Assembly (NCBI GenBank): GCA_903821685.1
Contig: CAIJLW010000013.1
Span: 1-64,000, forward strand
Origin: an uncultured Sphingomonadales bacterium
Lineage (GTDB): Bacteria; Pseudomonadota; Alphaproteobacteria; Sphingomonadales; Sphingomonadaceae
DNA: 64,000 nucleotides
Reading direction: 5' to 3'
Numbering within the stretch: the first letter of the stretch is position 1; each line of letters starts with the position of its first letter. Shown in pieces: positions 30,051 to 40,210 of this stretch. A model generated the notes under the pieces. That model was not told the DNA's origin. It worked only from the letters and a program-made list of their open reading frames with translations, and searched no databases. Made by a program: the position numbers and the translations under genes.

Positions 30051-30290
30051 TCATTTGGCCTGCATAAATTTTTTGCCGGTAAAAACAGTGATCACCGACA
30101 AAGTGACAAACATTGCAACCTGATACGCAAGGGTAATTGGCAGGAAATAGTCCAAGCCGCCAACGATCAACGCTGCAAGGGCGATCCACATTAGGAAGCG
30201 GCCTGGCGATACCAATTCAGCCGCGCCGAGCAAAAGGCCAAGTGAAAGCCAAAACCAGTGAGTAGATATTGTGTCGAGCCATTCTGCCAT
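30051..30290 (-). CDS. Short NfeD-like membrane protein
   Basis: A 79-aa protein with two to three hydrophobic segments: WFWLSLGLLLGAAELVSP, FLMWIALAALIVGGLDYFLP and AYQVAMFVTLSVITVF. The wording around LGAAELVSPG resembles the membrane part of NfeD proteins, which normally pair with an SPFH/stomatin partner and end in an OB-fold domain. Both the OB domain and the SPFH gene are missing here. It may be a short NfeD family member or a truncated one. The ATG at 30290 has GGGAG upstream on the minus strand. Confidence 0.7.
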   Translation of the reverse strand: MAEWLDTISTHWFWLSLGLLLGAAELVSPGRFLMWIALAALIVGGLDYFLPITLAYQVAMFVTLSVITVFTGKKFMQAK

Positions 30291-30678
30291 TGTAGCACTC
30301 CCAAAATTCGAAACGCGAACCCATAGACCGAACCAAAACCCTAAGCTGTCAGTTGGATAAGGCCTTCTGCAGCTTCAGTCGCTTGGCAGCCAATGCTCAA
30401 GACTGCTGTTTTGCAGTTTTGTGGCGTTATGCCTGTTTATCGCTCATGGCCAGTGGCTCTTTCACCAATCCGCCGATTTCGCCAAGCGTCTTGATCAATT
30501 GCGCTGCCTCAACTGCGGATCGGATGCTTTTTGCATTTGGTTAGGTTTCGGGTCGAGGTCGGCTATGTCGAATTAGGGGTCGCATGATTGAATTGATGCA
30601 TGTACGGAGCAAATTTGAAGGTAGAACGTTCCCACCATGCGATGGGTGACGTCGTGTCTTAGTCCGGAGCGAACCATC
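30291..30678. other. Gene-poor stretch between nfeD-like and M28 peptidase genes
   Basis: These 388 bases contain no convincing intact gene. On the minus strand, 30427-30540 holds a 37-codon open stretch that looks protein-like (listed separately). The right end must contain the promoter of the M28 peptidase gene, and the left end that of the NfeD-like gene. I see no RNA gene, repeat or clear terminator. Confidence 0.5.
30427..30540 (-). pseudogene. Possible 3' remnant of an unidentified gene
   Basis: A 37-codon stretch bounded by an upstream TAA and a downstream TAA reads SIRSAVEAAQLIKTLGEIGG and then LVKEPLAMSDKQA. It has the composition of an amphipathic helical protein, but no start codon that would give a credible product. 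A neighbouring frame just upstream reads DIADLDPKPNQMQK, so a frameshift in a decayed gene is possible. I cannot name the family. Confidence 0.22.
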
Positions 30679-32163
30679 ATGCGGCTTGTACATTCAGCTA
30701 TTTTAGTCGGTCTTGTGGGCTTTTTGGCAAGTCCAGTTTTATCCAAGGCTGTGACCGAGGCCGATTTGCGCGCGCACATTGCCATTCTTGCCAGCGATGA
30801 TTTCGAGGGGCGCAAACCGGGTACTGCAGGTGAAGCCAAAACGGTCAAATATATTGCCGAACAATGGGCGAAGGCAGGTTTGAAACCCGCTGCTGCCGAT
30901 GGCGGCTGGTTTGAACCGGTACCGCTCATTCAACGTGGGCAGGGCAGTTTTGACTACAGCTTTAATGCAAACGGACGGAAATTGCGCGTTGGGTCGGATG
31001 ACATGGTCCTGATTGGCAAGCAGGCGGAATATGTGCGTACCAACCTGCCGATGGTTTTCGCAGGCATGGGCGTAAAGTCCGATGGAACTGTTGGCGCCGA
31101 TGTGGCGGGCAAGGCGGTACTCGTCCTGTTTGATGCCGAAAATGTCCCGGACAAGATGAAGTCTCCCAGAGCGCGGCGTGAGGCATTGGTCGCGGCCGGG
31201 GCAGAAGCTGTTATCTTTGTGGGCGATAGCAAGGGCAGTTGGCCATCGCTGCGCCGGTTGCTGTTGTCGCGTCCGATAGCGCTTGAAAGCCGAGAGACGC
31301 GGGCGCTACTTGAAGGTGCTGTTACAAGCGAATTTGCGGTAGGCTTGGTTACTGCAGCAGGGCAGGATTGGGACACGTTACGTGCCCACGCAAAACAAGC
31401 GGATTATGCCGGAGAATCGCTTGGCATAGATGCAGACTTCAATGTTAAAACAGATATTTATCGTTTTAACAGCTCGAATGTCATCGGTAAAATACCGGGC
31501 CGTAAAAAGAACAGTGGCGCTTTGATGTATATGGGCCATTGGGACCATTTGGGTATATGCGCGCCAGAGGGGGCGCCGGATCGCATCTGCAATGGGGCGG
31601 TCGATAATGCCAGCGGCATCGCGGTGATGAACGAAGTGGCCAAGGCATTGGCAAAGAAGAAGCATGATCGTGACATTTATTTTGTGGCGACCACAGCCGA
31701 GGAAAGCGGCTTGCTTGGCGCATATGCCTTTGCGCAAAAGCCAGTGCTCCCGCTGGATCAGATTATCCTTTCGTTAAACGTCGACACCATCGCCATCGCG
31801 CCGCGGGGGTCTAAAGTAGCAATCATTGGTCGTGGCACTACGCCGCTGGATGCCGCGGTCGAGGCTGTTTCCAAAAAAACGGGGCGCATGATTGAAAGTT
31901 CTACCAACGCCAATGCTTTCATTCAACGTCAGGACGGTTGGGCGCTGACACAAAAGGGCGTTCCGGCATTGATGGTTGGCGGTTCTTTTGCGGACCTTGA
32001 TCTTTTGCAGAAATTTTTGGGCAGCGATTATCATGGCCCTAATGATGGGTTGATGGACGCTACCGAACTTGGCGGTGCAGCTGAAGATGCCGACTTGCAT
32101 ATTGCGCTTGGGCGCTACTTTGCGGACACGAAAAAATATAAATCGAAGAAGGCTGGCGAATAA
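30679..32163 (+). CDS. M28 family exported metallopeptidase
   Basis: A 494-aa aminopeptidase-type enzyme with two zinc ions expected. A signal peptide (MRLVHSAILVGLVGFLASPVLS) is followed by a PA-type insert domain and the M28 catalytic domain: His287 and Asp289 in GHWDHLG, Asp309 in DNASG, Glu341-Glu342 in AEESGLLGA, and the late histidine in DYHGPNDG. It probably acts in the periplasm on peptides. The ATG at 30679 yields the signal peptide, while the frame's earlier start at 30637 does not. guaB starts 54 bases after it. Confidence 0.92.
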   Translation: MRLVHSAILVGLVGFLASPVLSKAVTEADLRAHIAILASDDFEGRKPGTAGEAKTVKYIAEQWAKAGLKPAAADGGWFEPVPLIQRGQGSFDYSFNANGRKLRVGSDDMVLIGKQAEYVRTNLPMVFAGMGVKSDGTVGADVAGKAVLVLFDAENVPDKMKSPRARREALVAAGAEAVIFVGDSKGSWPSLRRLLLSRPIALESRETRALLEGAVTSEFAVGLVTAAGQDWDTLRAHAKQADYAGESLGIDADFNVKTDIYRFNSSNVIGKIPGRKKNSGALMYMGHWDHLGICAPEGAPDRICNGAVDNASGIAVMNEVAKALAKKKHDRDIYFVATTAEESGLLGAYAFAQKPVLPLDQIILSLNVDTIAIAPRGSKVAIIGRGTTPLDAAVEAVSKKTGRMIESSTNANAFIQRQDGWALTQKGVPALMVGGSFADLDLLQKFLGSDYHGPNDGLMDATELGGAAEDADLHIALGRYFADTKKYKSKKAGE

Positions 32164-32178
32164 AAGGGTTACTGTTTA

Positions 32179-33678
<1,500 letters not shown>

Positions 33679-33681
33679 GGC

Positions 33682-34863
33682 ATGAGGCCCGCTGCGCGCC
33701 TGCAATCGGCCATTGAATTGGTCGATCAAATCATTCTTGCGGCCCGCGACGGCGGTGCATCCGCGGACCAGATTGCCAAACGCTTTTTCGCCGAGCGGCG
33801 CTATGCGGGGTCAAAAGACCGCCGTGCTGTGCGCGATTTGGCGTGGGGCGTCATACGGCGTTTTGGAAAGCGTCCCGCAACCGCACGTTCAGCGTTTGCC
33901 GCGATGGCGGATGCTGATCTTGAACTCGCGGCTTTATTTGACGGCAGTGACTATGGTCCCGCGGTCATCGACCCGGCCGAGGCGCGCTCAACAGGTGGCG
34001 CTTTGCCGAAATGGCTGAAGCCATTGTTCTCTGCGCATATTGACGAGGCCGAACAAGCGTCCTTGCTTGACCGCGCACCGATGGATCTGCGCGTGAACGC
34101 GCTAAAGGCCCGCCGCGAGGAGATTGCTGCGGCGTTACCCGAGGCGGAGGTTTTGCCCGCTCTTGAATTTGGGCTGCGTCTGCCCGGCGGTACGGCGATT
34201 GACAGCCATCCTGCTGTCGAAAGCGGCCAAGTTGAAATTCAGGACTTGGGCAGCCAGCTTATCGTTGAGGCATGTCAGGCAAAGGGGCTTGGCACTGTGC
34301 TTGACCTGTGCGCAGGCGCAGGCGGTAAGACGCTGGCCTTGGCTGCGGCTATGCGCAACTCAGGCCGCTTGATTGCCACAGACACGAACCGCAACCGTTT
34401 GGACCAGCTTAAGCCGCGTGCGGCCCGGGCAGGGGCAACGAACGTCGAAACACGGCTGCTGAACCCGAATAAGGAAAAGGACATGCTGTCCGATCTTGCG
34501 GGTGGCTGTGACCTCGTTCTCATCGATGCCCCATGCTCAGGCAGCGGAACGTGGCGGCGCAACCCCGAAACGCGCTGGCGCCTTGATGCTGCCCGTTTGA
34601 AACGCGTAATTGATGAACAGGCCAAGCTTCTCGACATCGGTTCGGAAATGGTCGCGCGTGGCGGGCATTTGGTATATGCGGTGTGCTCGTTGATTGAAAA
34701 TGAGGGCAAAGGCCAAGTGGCTGCATTTTTGAAATCGCATAAGGGCTGGCGCGCTTCTGAAAGCGGCGTTTCAATGGGCCGCGCGGATGGCGACGGCGTG
34801 TTGCTGACGCCTATGCATGATGGCAGTGACGGATTTTTCTTCGCGAGGCTTCAAAAGCTGTGA
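33682..34863 (+). CDS. RsmB/NOP-family RNA (cytosine-C5) methyltransferase
   Basis: A 393-aa AdoMet-dependent m5C methyltransferase, probably acting on 16S rRNA. The AdoMet site reads VLDLCAGAGGKTLALA, and the two family cysteines are Cys285 in DAPCSGSGTWRRNPE and Cys335 in YAVCSL. The N-terminal part (MRPAARLQSAIELVDQII...) is short and helical and lacks a clear NusB domain. The gene follows guaB by three bases. Its TGA overlaps an in-frame GTG of the next gene. Confidence 0.92.
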   Translation: MRPAARLQSAIELVDQIILAARDGGASADQIAKRFFAERRYAGSKDRRAVRDLAWGVIRRFGKRPATARSAFAAMADADLELAALFDGSDYGPAVIDPAEARSTGGALPKWLKPLFSAHIDEAEQASLLDRAPMDLRVNALKARREEIAAALPEAEVLPALEFGLRLPGGTAIDSHPAVESGQVEIQDLGSQLIVEACQAKGLGTVLDLCAGAGGKTLALAAAMRNSGRLIATDTNRNRLDQLKPRAARAGATNVETRLLNPNKEKDMLSDLAGGCDLVLIDAPCSGSGTWRRNPETRWRLDAARLKRVIDEQAKLLDIGSEMVARGGHLVYAVCSLIENEGKGQVAAFLKSHKGWRASESGVSMGRADGDGVLLTPMHDGSDGFFFARLQKL

Positions 34864-34898
34864 TAGCGTCGATTTTCGAACGAATTTGGATATTTTTT

Positions 34899-35420
34899 AT
34901 GCGCTTTTCGCCTGCAGCTATTGCCCTTTCGCTTACCTTTGCAATCATGTCGAGTGCGAGCATTGGCGGACGGGCGGAGGTTGACGCTCGCTCAATTGCG
35001 TTATTGAAAACGGGCGATCAGGAAGCCAGTGCTGGCCGCCTCGATACTGCGATTGGCTGGTACGAGTCAGCGCTTGCGGTCGATCCGCGCAATGGCGCTG
35101 CCTATGTTGCAATGGCGCGGGCCGTAAAGACCCAAGGGTTGGAGGGTAAGGCGGTCGGCTTCTACAAAGAAGCGCTTGAACTTGAACCGAATGATCAGAT
35201 TGCCTTGGCAGAACAGGCCGATATTTTGATTTCTAAGGGTGCATTGGAAATCGCGCGTAAGAACATTGCACGGTTGAGAACGCTGTGCCGCGCTAATTGT
35301 GCCGCCCCAACACGCCTTTCATTGGCGATTGATGCTGCGTCCCAGAAACAGCAAGCACAGGCCAGTGCCGTTGATCTCAAAGCGACTTTGGGTGCTCCGC
35401 TGGAGCCAAAGGCGAACTAA
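34899..35420 (+). CDS. TPR-repeat periplasmic protein
   Basis: A 173-aa exported protein. A signal peptide (MRFSPAAIALSLTFAIMSSA) is followed by two or three tetratricopeptide repeats: AGRLDTAIGWYESALAVDPR, LEGKAVGFYKEALELEPND and a weaker ALEIARKNIARLRTLC. Two cysteines four residues apart (LCRANC) near residue 130 could form a disulphide. No enzymatic motif is seen. A GTG at 34860, overlapping the previous stop, would extend the N-terminus by 13 residues; the ATG at 34899 gives the better signal peptide. It probably shares a transcript with guaB and the methyltransferase. Confidence 0.8.
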   Translation: MRFSPAAIALSLTFAIMSSASIGGRAEVDARSIALLKTGDQEASAGRLDTAIGWYESALAVDPRNGAAYVAMARAVKTQGLEGKAVGFYKEALELEPNDQIALAEQADILISKGALEIARKNIARLRTLCRANCAAPTRLSLAIDAASQKQQAQASAVDLKATLGAPLEPKAN

Positions 35421-35438
35421 TTTTGCCTTGAGTACTGC

Positions 35439-35924
35439 CTAAATCAGGTCGGCAAATTCCGCGAGAATGTTTTCGTATAGCCGCTTTTTGAACGGTACTA
35501 TGAGTTGCGGCAACATCGGCGCATCCACCCACTGCCAGCTGCTAAATTCCCGATGCTCCGTTTCAATGTTGATATCCGCATCGGTGCCTTTGAACCGCAT
35601 CAAAAACCAGTTTTGCCGTTGACCGCGATATTTGCCCTTCCAGATCCGCCCGATCATATCGTCAGGCAAATCATAGAAATGCTCATCGCGGCTGCGGGCC
35701 AGCACATCGACCAAATCAGCGCGGACCCCAGTTTCCTCAAATAATTCTCTTAAGGCCGCGGTTTCTGCATCTTCGCCGTCATCAATACCGCCTTGCGGCA
35801 TTTGCCAGGCGTCCGTGCCTTCGGGCCGGTCCAGGCGTTGGCCAACAAATATTTTGCCCTGCATATTGGCGAGCATGATGCCGGCGCAAGGCCGGTAAGG
35901 CAGATCTTCAAATGTAGTGGTCAT
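35439..35924 (-). CDS. rppH: RNA pyrophosphohydrolase (Nudix)
   Basis: A 161-aa Nudix hydrolase that removes pyrophosphate from the 5' end of mRNA and so starts decay. The Nudix box is complete at residues 45-67 (GGIDDGEDAETAALRELFEE followed by TGV). The N-terminal PYRPCAGIMLAN and the WQMPQGG lead-in are typical of RppH. The ATG overlaps the stop of an esterase gene by four bases. Confidence 0.93.
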   Translation of the reverse strand: MTTTFEDLPYRPCAGIMLANMQGKIFVGQRLDRPEGTDAWQMPQGGIDDGEDAETAALRELFEETGVRADLVDVLARSRDEHFYDLPDDMIGRIWKGKYRGQRQNWFLMRFKGTDADINIETEHREFSSWQWVDAPMLPQLIVPFKKRLYENILAEFADLI

Positions 35925-36880
35925 GCAGCGGGCGTTACTTCAGCGAGCATGATTTTCAAAGCCCTGATATAGCCTTCAACGTCAGTTTGAACCGACGGAA
36001 TGGCTTGGCGAATGTTGATATGGCCATGAATATTGCCATCGGCACTGATGTGCTGAACATGAACGCCGGCCTGTTTTAGTTTTTCTACATACGCCAGCCC
36101 CTGATCGCGCAAGGGGTCAAGGCTGGCGGTCGTCACGAGGCTTGGCGGCATGCCTTCTTGCGGAAAATTCAATGGCTCGGAACGATAGTCACCCGGCGAT
36201 GCCGCATGGCCTTCGCCAAAATACGTCATTGCTTCCTCTGTAAGCAAAAAGCCATTGGCAAATTCGCGCATGCTTGGCCAATCGGCATCAAGCGTGACAA
36301 CGGGATAGAGGGGAAATTGCACCAGCACGGGAACGGTAGCAGGCTTATCGCGCAGCGCCATAGTGGTCACGATGGTCAAATTGCCCCCCGCACTGTCGCC
36401 CGATGTGATGAGGCCTGTAACTTCTAGTCCGAGTTCTGTTGGGCTGCTCGCAATCCAGCGGGTTGCGGCTTCGCAATCTTCTGCCGGTGCGGGGAATGGA
36501 TATTCTGGCGATAACCTGTAGTCGATGGAGATAACTGGCAGGTCCAATAGGCGCGCGACTTCCGCGCAATAGGGCTCGTAGGAATAAAGACTGCCGATCA
36601 CGAAGCCACCGCCATGGTAGAACACCATAACTGGCCCGGCGCCGCGGTCGCTGCGGCTGTCGTAAACGCGGGCGGGGATGTTACCTGCGGGGCCGGGGAT
36701 TTCAATGTCGCGGATGACCGCAAGTTCGCCCACTGGCGCGTCGGCAACGTCGCGCATGGCCGATGTCATCGCGCGTGCCTGATCGGCAGAGACTTCCCAG
36801 AATTTAGGGCCAGGAACGGCGTTCAAAAACTGAAGGAACAAGGCCACATCAGGGCGGACGAAGGGGGCGGTTTCAGTCAT
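35921..36880 (-). CDS. Alpha/beta hydrolase, hormone-sensitive-lipase family esterase
   Basis: A 319-aa carboxylesterase of the HSL (family IV) type. The oxyanion motif HGGGF and the nucleophile motif GDSAGGN are present; the remaining triad residues are likely Asp in ASLDPLRDQG and His in GNIHGHIN. I use the ATG at 36880 because GGAG stands five bases before it on the minus strand; the frame remains open to 37042. The natural substrate is unknown. It overlaps rppH by four bases. Confidence 0.88.
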   Translation of the reverse strand: MTETAPFVRPDVALFLQFLNAVPGPKFWEVSADQARAMTSAMRDVADAPVGELAVIRDIEIPGPAGNIPARVYDSRSDRGAGPVMVFYHGGGFVIGSLYSYEPYCAEVARLLDLPVISIDYRLSPEYPFPAPAEDCEAATRWIASSPTELGLEVTGLITSGDSAGGNLTIVTTMALRDKPATVPVLVQFPLYPVVTLDADWPSMREFANGFLLTEEAMTYFGEGHAASPGDYRSEPLNFPQEGMPPSLVTTASLDPLRDQGLAYVEKLKQAGVHVQHISADGNIHGHINIRQAIPSVQTDVEGYIRALKIMLAEVTPAA

Positions 36881-37070
36881 CTCAATCTCCATTTGGTCCG
36901 CGTGATAGGGCTGTGCGTGCGGTGGGTCCAGCACATTGAATGGCAAAAATTTTGTTAACATATGGGCTGACGACATAGCCACTTCGTGCTCTGAACCCTT
37001 ACGTGCACAAAACCTCTCATATTGATAACGCCGTATTGCCATTTCACGGTGTTTCCGTCAGCGCAAGTAA

Positions 37071-38033
37071 ATGGATAATCTTACACATAGCCTCGTTGGC
37101 GCATTGCTCGGCCAAATGGGCTTGAAGCGGAAAACTGGCCTTGCGATGCCAACGCTGATTATTGCGGCCAATATTCCAGACATTGATGCGATAACGACGC
37201 TGCTTGGCGGGCAACAGCATCTGGCGCTTCGACGCGGACTTACGCATGGGCCTATTGCTATGCTTGTCCTGCCGCTGCTGCTCTGGGGCGCTATGCTTGC
37301 GTTTGATTGTTGGCAGACAAGGCAAGGAAAGCGGCCGGAAAAGCGATCGCCAGTGCATAAAGGCTGGTTGCTGGCGCTCGCCTATATCGGCTGCTTGAGC
37401 CATCCGCTGTTCGATTGGTTCAACAGCTATGGCATCCGTTTGCTTGAGCCATTTTCAAGCCAGTGGTTCTATGGCGACACATTGTTCATTATCGACATCT
37501 GGTTGTGGGCTGCACTGATTACTGGTGTTTGGGTTTCGCGGCGCCGTGAGCGCACCGACAAAGCACATTGGCGCAGGCCTGCTCTCATAAGCTTCGCAGC
37601 CATCTGTGCTTATATTTTGGCCAATGGCCTTATCACCGGCCGCGCTGAGCAATTGACGGCAGAGGCCGTGCAGAAAAAGTTCAATGTTGGGCCCACGTTG
37701 GTGGTTGCCAATCCGGTACCAGTGCAATTCTGGAAGCGCGAGACGCTGTGGCGCGACGACGGCCATTACGGGCAAGGTAGCTATTCAGTGTTCGATGGCG
37801 TAAGAATCGATAATTCCGTGCGCGCGCATTATATGGGCGTTGCGGATAAAAATGCGTTTGAGGCTAACGTCACCAGAGGGTCGCCCTTGCTGTTTTGGTC
37901 ACGTATGCCCGTCGCGCAGATAGTGGATGCAGGCAATAAGCGGACGTTGAAGATATCCGATCAGCGTTTTACCGATCCTTTGGTCGGCGACCGATTTAGT
38001 GCCTACTTCCCCATCGGAGACGAAAGCAAATGA
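37071..38033 (+). CDS. YdjM-like membrane-bound metal-dependent hydrolase
   Basis: A 320-aa inner-membrane protein of the DUF457/YdjM group. The N-terminus MDNLTHSLVGALLGQMG carries the family histidine, followed by ANIPDIDAI, RRGLTHGP and SHPLFDWFNSYG, whose His and Asp residues are the proposed metal ligands. Five or so membrane segments fill residues 1-200; the remaining C-terminal part looks soluble and ends in a beta-rich region. Its activity has not been established. It overlaps the photolyase gene by four bases (ATGA), which suggests coexpression. Confidence 0.85.
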   Translation: MDNLTHSLVGALLGQMGLKRKTGLAMPTLIIAANIPDIDAITTLLGGQQHLALRRGLTHGPIAMLVLPLLLWGAMLAFDCWQTRQGKRPEKRSPVHKGWLLALAYIGCLSHPLFDWFNSYGIRLLEPFSSQWFYGDTLFIIDIWLWAALITGVWVSRRRERTDKAHWRRPALISFAAICAYILANGLITGRAEQLTAEAVQKKFNVGPTLVVANPVPVQFWKRETLWRDDGHYGQGSYSVFDGVRIDNSVRAHYMGVADKNAFEANVTRGSPLLFWSRMPVAQIVDAGNKRTLKISDQRFTDPLVGDRFSAYFPIGDESK

Positions 38034-39427
38034 ACACCCCAGTCATCCTCTGGTTTCGCCGTGACTTGCGCCTTGCCGACCAGCCAGCATTGGCAGCGGC
38101 AATGGCGAGCGGCGCGCCAGTCATTCCGATCTATATCCTCGATGACGAGATGCCAAAACATCGCAAGATGGGCGCGGCCTCGCGCTGGTGGTTGCACCAC
38201 AGTCTGACCGCGCTTGATGCCGATTTGCAGGCGCTGGGTTCGCGGTTGATCCTGCGAGCTGGTAAATCGGACGAGGTTTTATGCGCGTTGGCCACGGAAA
38301 CCGGTGCATCAGCCATTCACTGCATCCGCCATTATGAGCCATGGTGGCGTAATGCGGAGAAGGTTGTTGCGAATAGATTGGACGAGGGTTGTGCGTTCAT
38401 ATGCCATGACGGCAACTATCTGCTCCCCGCAGGCAGCGTTACCACGGGCAGCGGCGGACAGTATAAAATCTACACGCCGTTCATGCGGGCCTTGTGGCAG
38501 CATATGCCACCGCCCGCGCCATTGGCACTGCCCACGCATATCACTGTGCCTCAGAACTGGCCAGCAAGCGAGAATATCGGCGAATGGAACTTGCTGCCCA
38601 CTTCGCCTGATTGGTCGGGCGGCATGATCAACATGTGGACGCCCGGCGAGGCGGGAGCCAAAAAGCGTCTGGAGGATTTTGTCGATAAGGCAGGGCTTTA
38701 CGACGAGAAACGGAACCTGCCATCGGTCGAAGGTTCATCGTTCTTGTCTGCACATCTGCACTTTGGCGAGATTTCACCTGCCGCGTGCTGGCATGCAACG
38801 ATGCATGCAGGTGGATCCGTTGATGTGTTCCTCAAGGAACTGGTTTGGCGGGACTACGCGCAGAATGTCATCGTTCAAATGCCGGAATATGCAACTAAGA
38901 ACGCGCGCGATGCGTTTGACAAACTGCCTTGGCGAGACGTATCCGATCCGGCGGTGAAGGCAGATTTTTTGGCGTGGACTAAGGGCCGGACGGGCTATCC
39001 TATTGTCGATGCTGGAATGCGGCAATTATGGGCGACGGGGTGGATGCACAATCGGGTGCGGATGATTGCTGCGTCGTTCTTGGTCAAGCATCTCTTGATT
39101 GACTGGCGCGAAGGCGAGAAATGGTTTTGGGATACGCTTGTCGACGCCGATTATGGCAGCAACAGCGTCAATTGGCAGTGGACCGCTGGGACTGGTGTCG
39201 ACAGCAATATGTTCGTGCGGATCATGGCGCCGCTGTCGCAGTCGGAGAAATTCGATGCCGCGCGCTATATCCGCGAATGGGTGCCCGAATTGGCGGATCT
39301 GCAGGCGCCTTATATTCACGATCCGGATGAATATGGCGCGCGTCCGAAAAGCTATCCGCGCAAGATTATTGGCCATAAAGCTGCGCGTGAGCGTGCGTTA
39401 AAGGCGCATGAGGTGGTGAAGGGCTAA
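38030..39427 (+). CDS. phrB: Deoxyribodipyrimidine photolyase
   Basis: A 465-aa class I DNA photolyase that uses blue light to reverse cyclobutane pyrimidine dimers. The N-terminal antenna domain begins VILWFRRDLRLADQPAL; the FAD-binding C-terminal half contains FLKELVWRDYAQ, GRTGYPIVDAGMRQL, GWMHNRVRMIAASFLVKHLL and the strongly conserved DYGSNSVNWQWTAGTG. It overlaps the YdjM-like gene upstream. No LexA box is seen in front of the pair. Confidence 0.95.
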   Translation: MNTPVILWFRRDLRLADQPALAAAMASGAPVIPIYILDDEMPKHRKMGAASRWWLHHSLTALDADLQALGSRLILRAGKSDEVLCALATETGASAIHCIRHYEPWWRNAEKVVANRLDEGCAFICHDGNYLLPAGSVTTGSGGQYKIYTPFMRALWQHMPPPAPLALPTHITVPQNWPASENIGEWNLLPTSPDWSGGMINMWTPGEAGAKKRLEDFVDKAGLYDEKRNLPSVEGSSFLSAHLHFGEISPAACWHATMHAGGSVDVFLKELVWRDYAQNVIVQMPEYATKNARDAFDKLPWRDVSDPAVKADFLAWTKGRTGYPIVDAGMRQLWATGWMHNRVRMIAASFLVKHLLIDWREGEKWFWDTLVDADYGSNSVNWQWTAGTGVDSNMFVRIMAPLSQSEKFDAARYIREWVPELADLQAPYIHDPDEYGARPKSYPRKIIGHKAARERALKAHEVVKG

Positions 39428-39496
39428 GGAGACAGGGTGACGGTCGGGGGAGTATAAAGTGACAGCGATATGCGCGCAGAGTGACGAGACTTTTAA

Positions 39497-40207
39497 CTAA
39501 CCTTCTAACACCAACCGATGCCCACTCTCGAATTCGGTTTCCAGCATATTTAATATCGCATCGGCGACAACGGCTGGTTCCTTGACCGTCGCCGGGTCTT
39601 CACCAGGATAGGCCTTCGCCCGCATCGTTGTGCGCGTGCGGCCTGGGTCAACGACTGCAGTGCGAACTTGCGACAGGTTCTTGACCTCTTCGCCATAGCT
39701 ATCGACCAGATTTTCCAACGCTGCCTTTGATGCGCCATATGCGCCCCAGAATGCACGCGGAGTTGCGCCTACGGACGAGGTCAGCGCGACCAAGCGGCCA
39801 GATTCACTTTTGCGCAATAAGGCGTCGAACGAGGCGATCATAACTTGCTGTGCAGAGACATTTAACGTGAACAGGCGCGCGAACTCCGCGCCGTCTATCG
39901 CGGACACTGGGCTAAGCGTGCCAAGCATCGCGGCATTCAGAATAAGAATATCCAGTTTACCCCATCGCTGGGTAACTGCGGCGGCAAGCCGCGCGATGCT
40001 GTCGCCGTCAGTTAAATCGAGCGGCGCAATGGTGGCGCTGCCGCCAGCCTCAAAAATCGCGTCTTCGACGGCTTCAAGATCTTTGGCTGTGCGTGCGGTC
40101 AGGATAACATGGGCACCTTGCGCTGCCAGTGCCGTTGCCGTTGCCGCGCCTATTCCGCGACTTGCACCGGTAACCAGCGCAATCTTGCCTTCAAATATTT
40201 TCGCCAT
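39497..40207 (-). CDS. Short-chain dehydrogenase/reductase
   Basis: A 236-aa classical SDR. The cofactor motif TGASRGIG is at residues 14-21, NAA follows near 90, and the catalytic Ser-Tyr-Lys set appears as LTSSVG and YGASKAA. The substrate is unknown. It starts three bases after the purF stop on the same strand, a purF-SDR pairing that I recall from related alphaproteobacteria, but a link to purine synthesis has not been shown. Confidence 0.9.
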   Translation of the reverse strand: MAKIFEGKIALVTGASRGIGAATATALAAQGAHVILTARTAKDLEAVEDAIFEAGGSATIAPLDLTDGDSIARLAAAVTQRWGKLDILILNAAMLGTLSPVSAIDGAEFARLFTLNVSAQQVMIASFDALLRKSESGRLVALTSSVGATPRAFWGAYGASKAALENLVDSYGEEVKNLSQVRTAVVDPGRTRTTMRAKAYPGEDPATVKEPAVVADAILNMLETEFESGHRLVLEG

Positions 40208-40210
40208 GGC

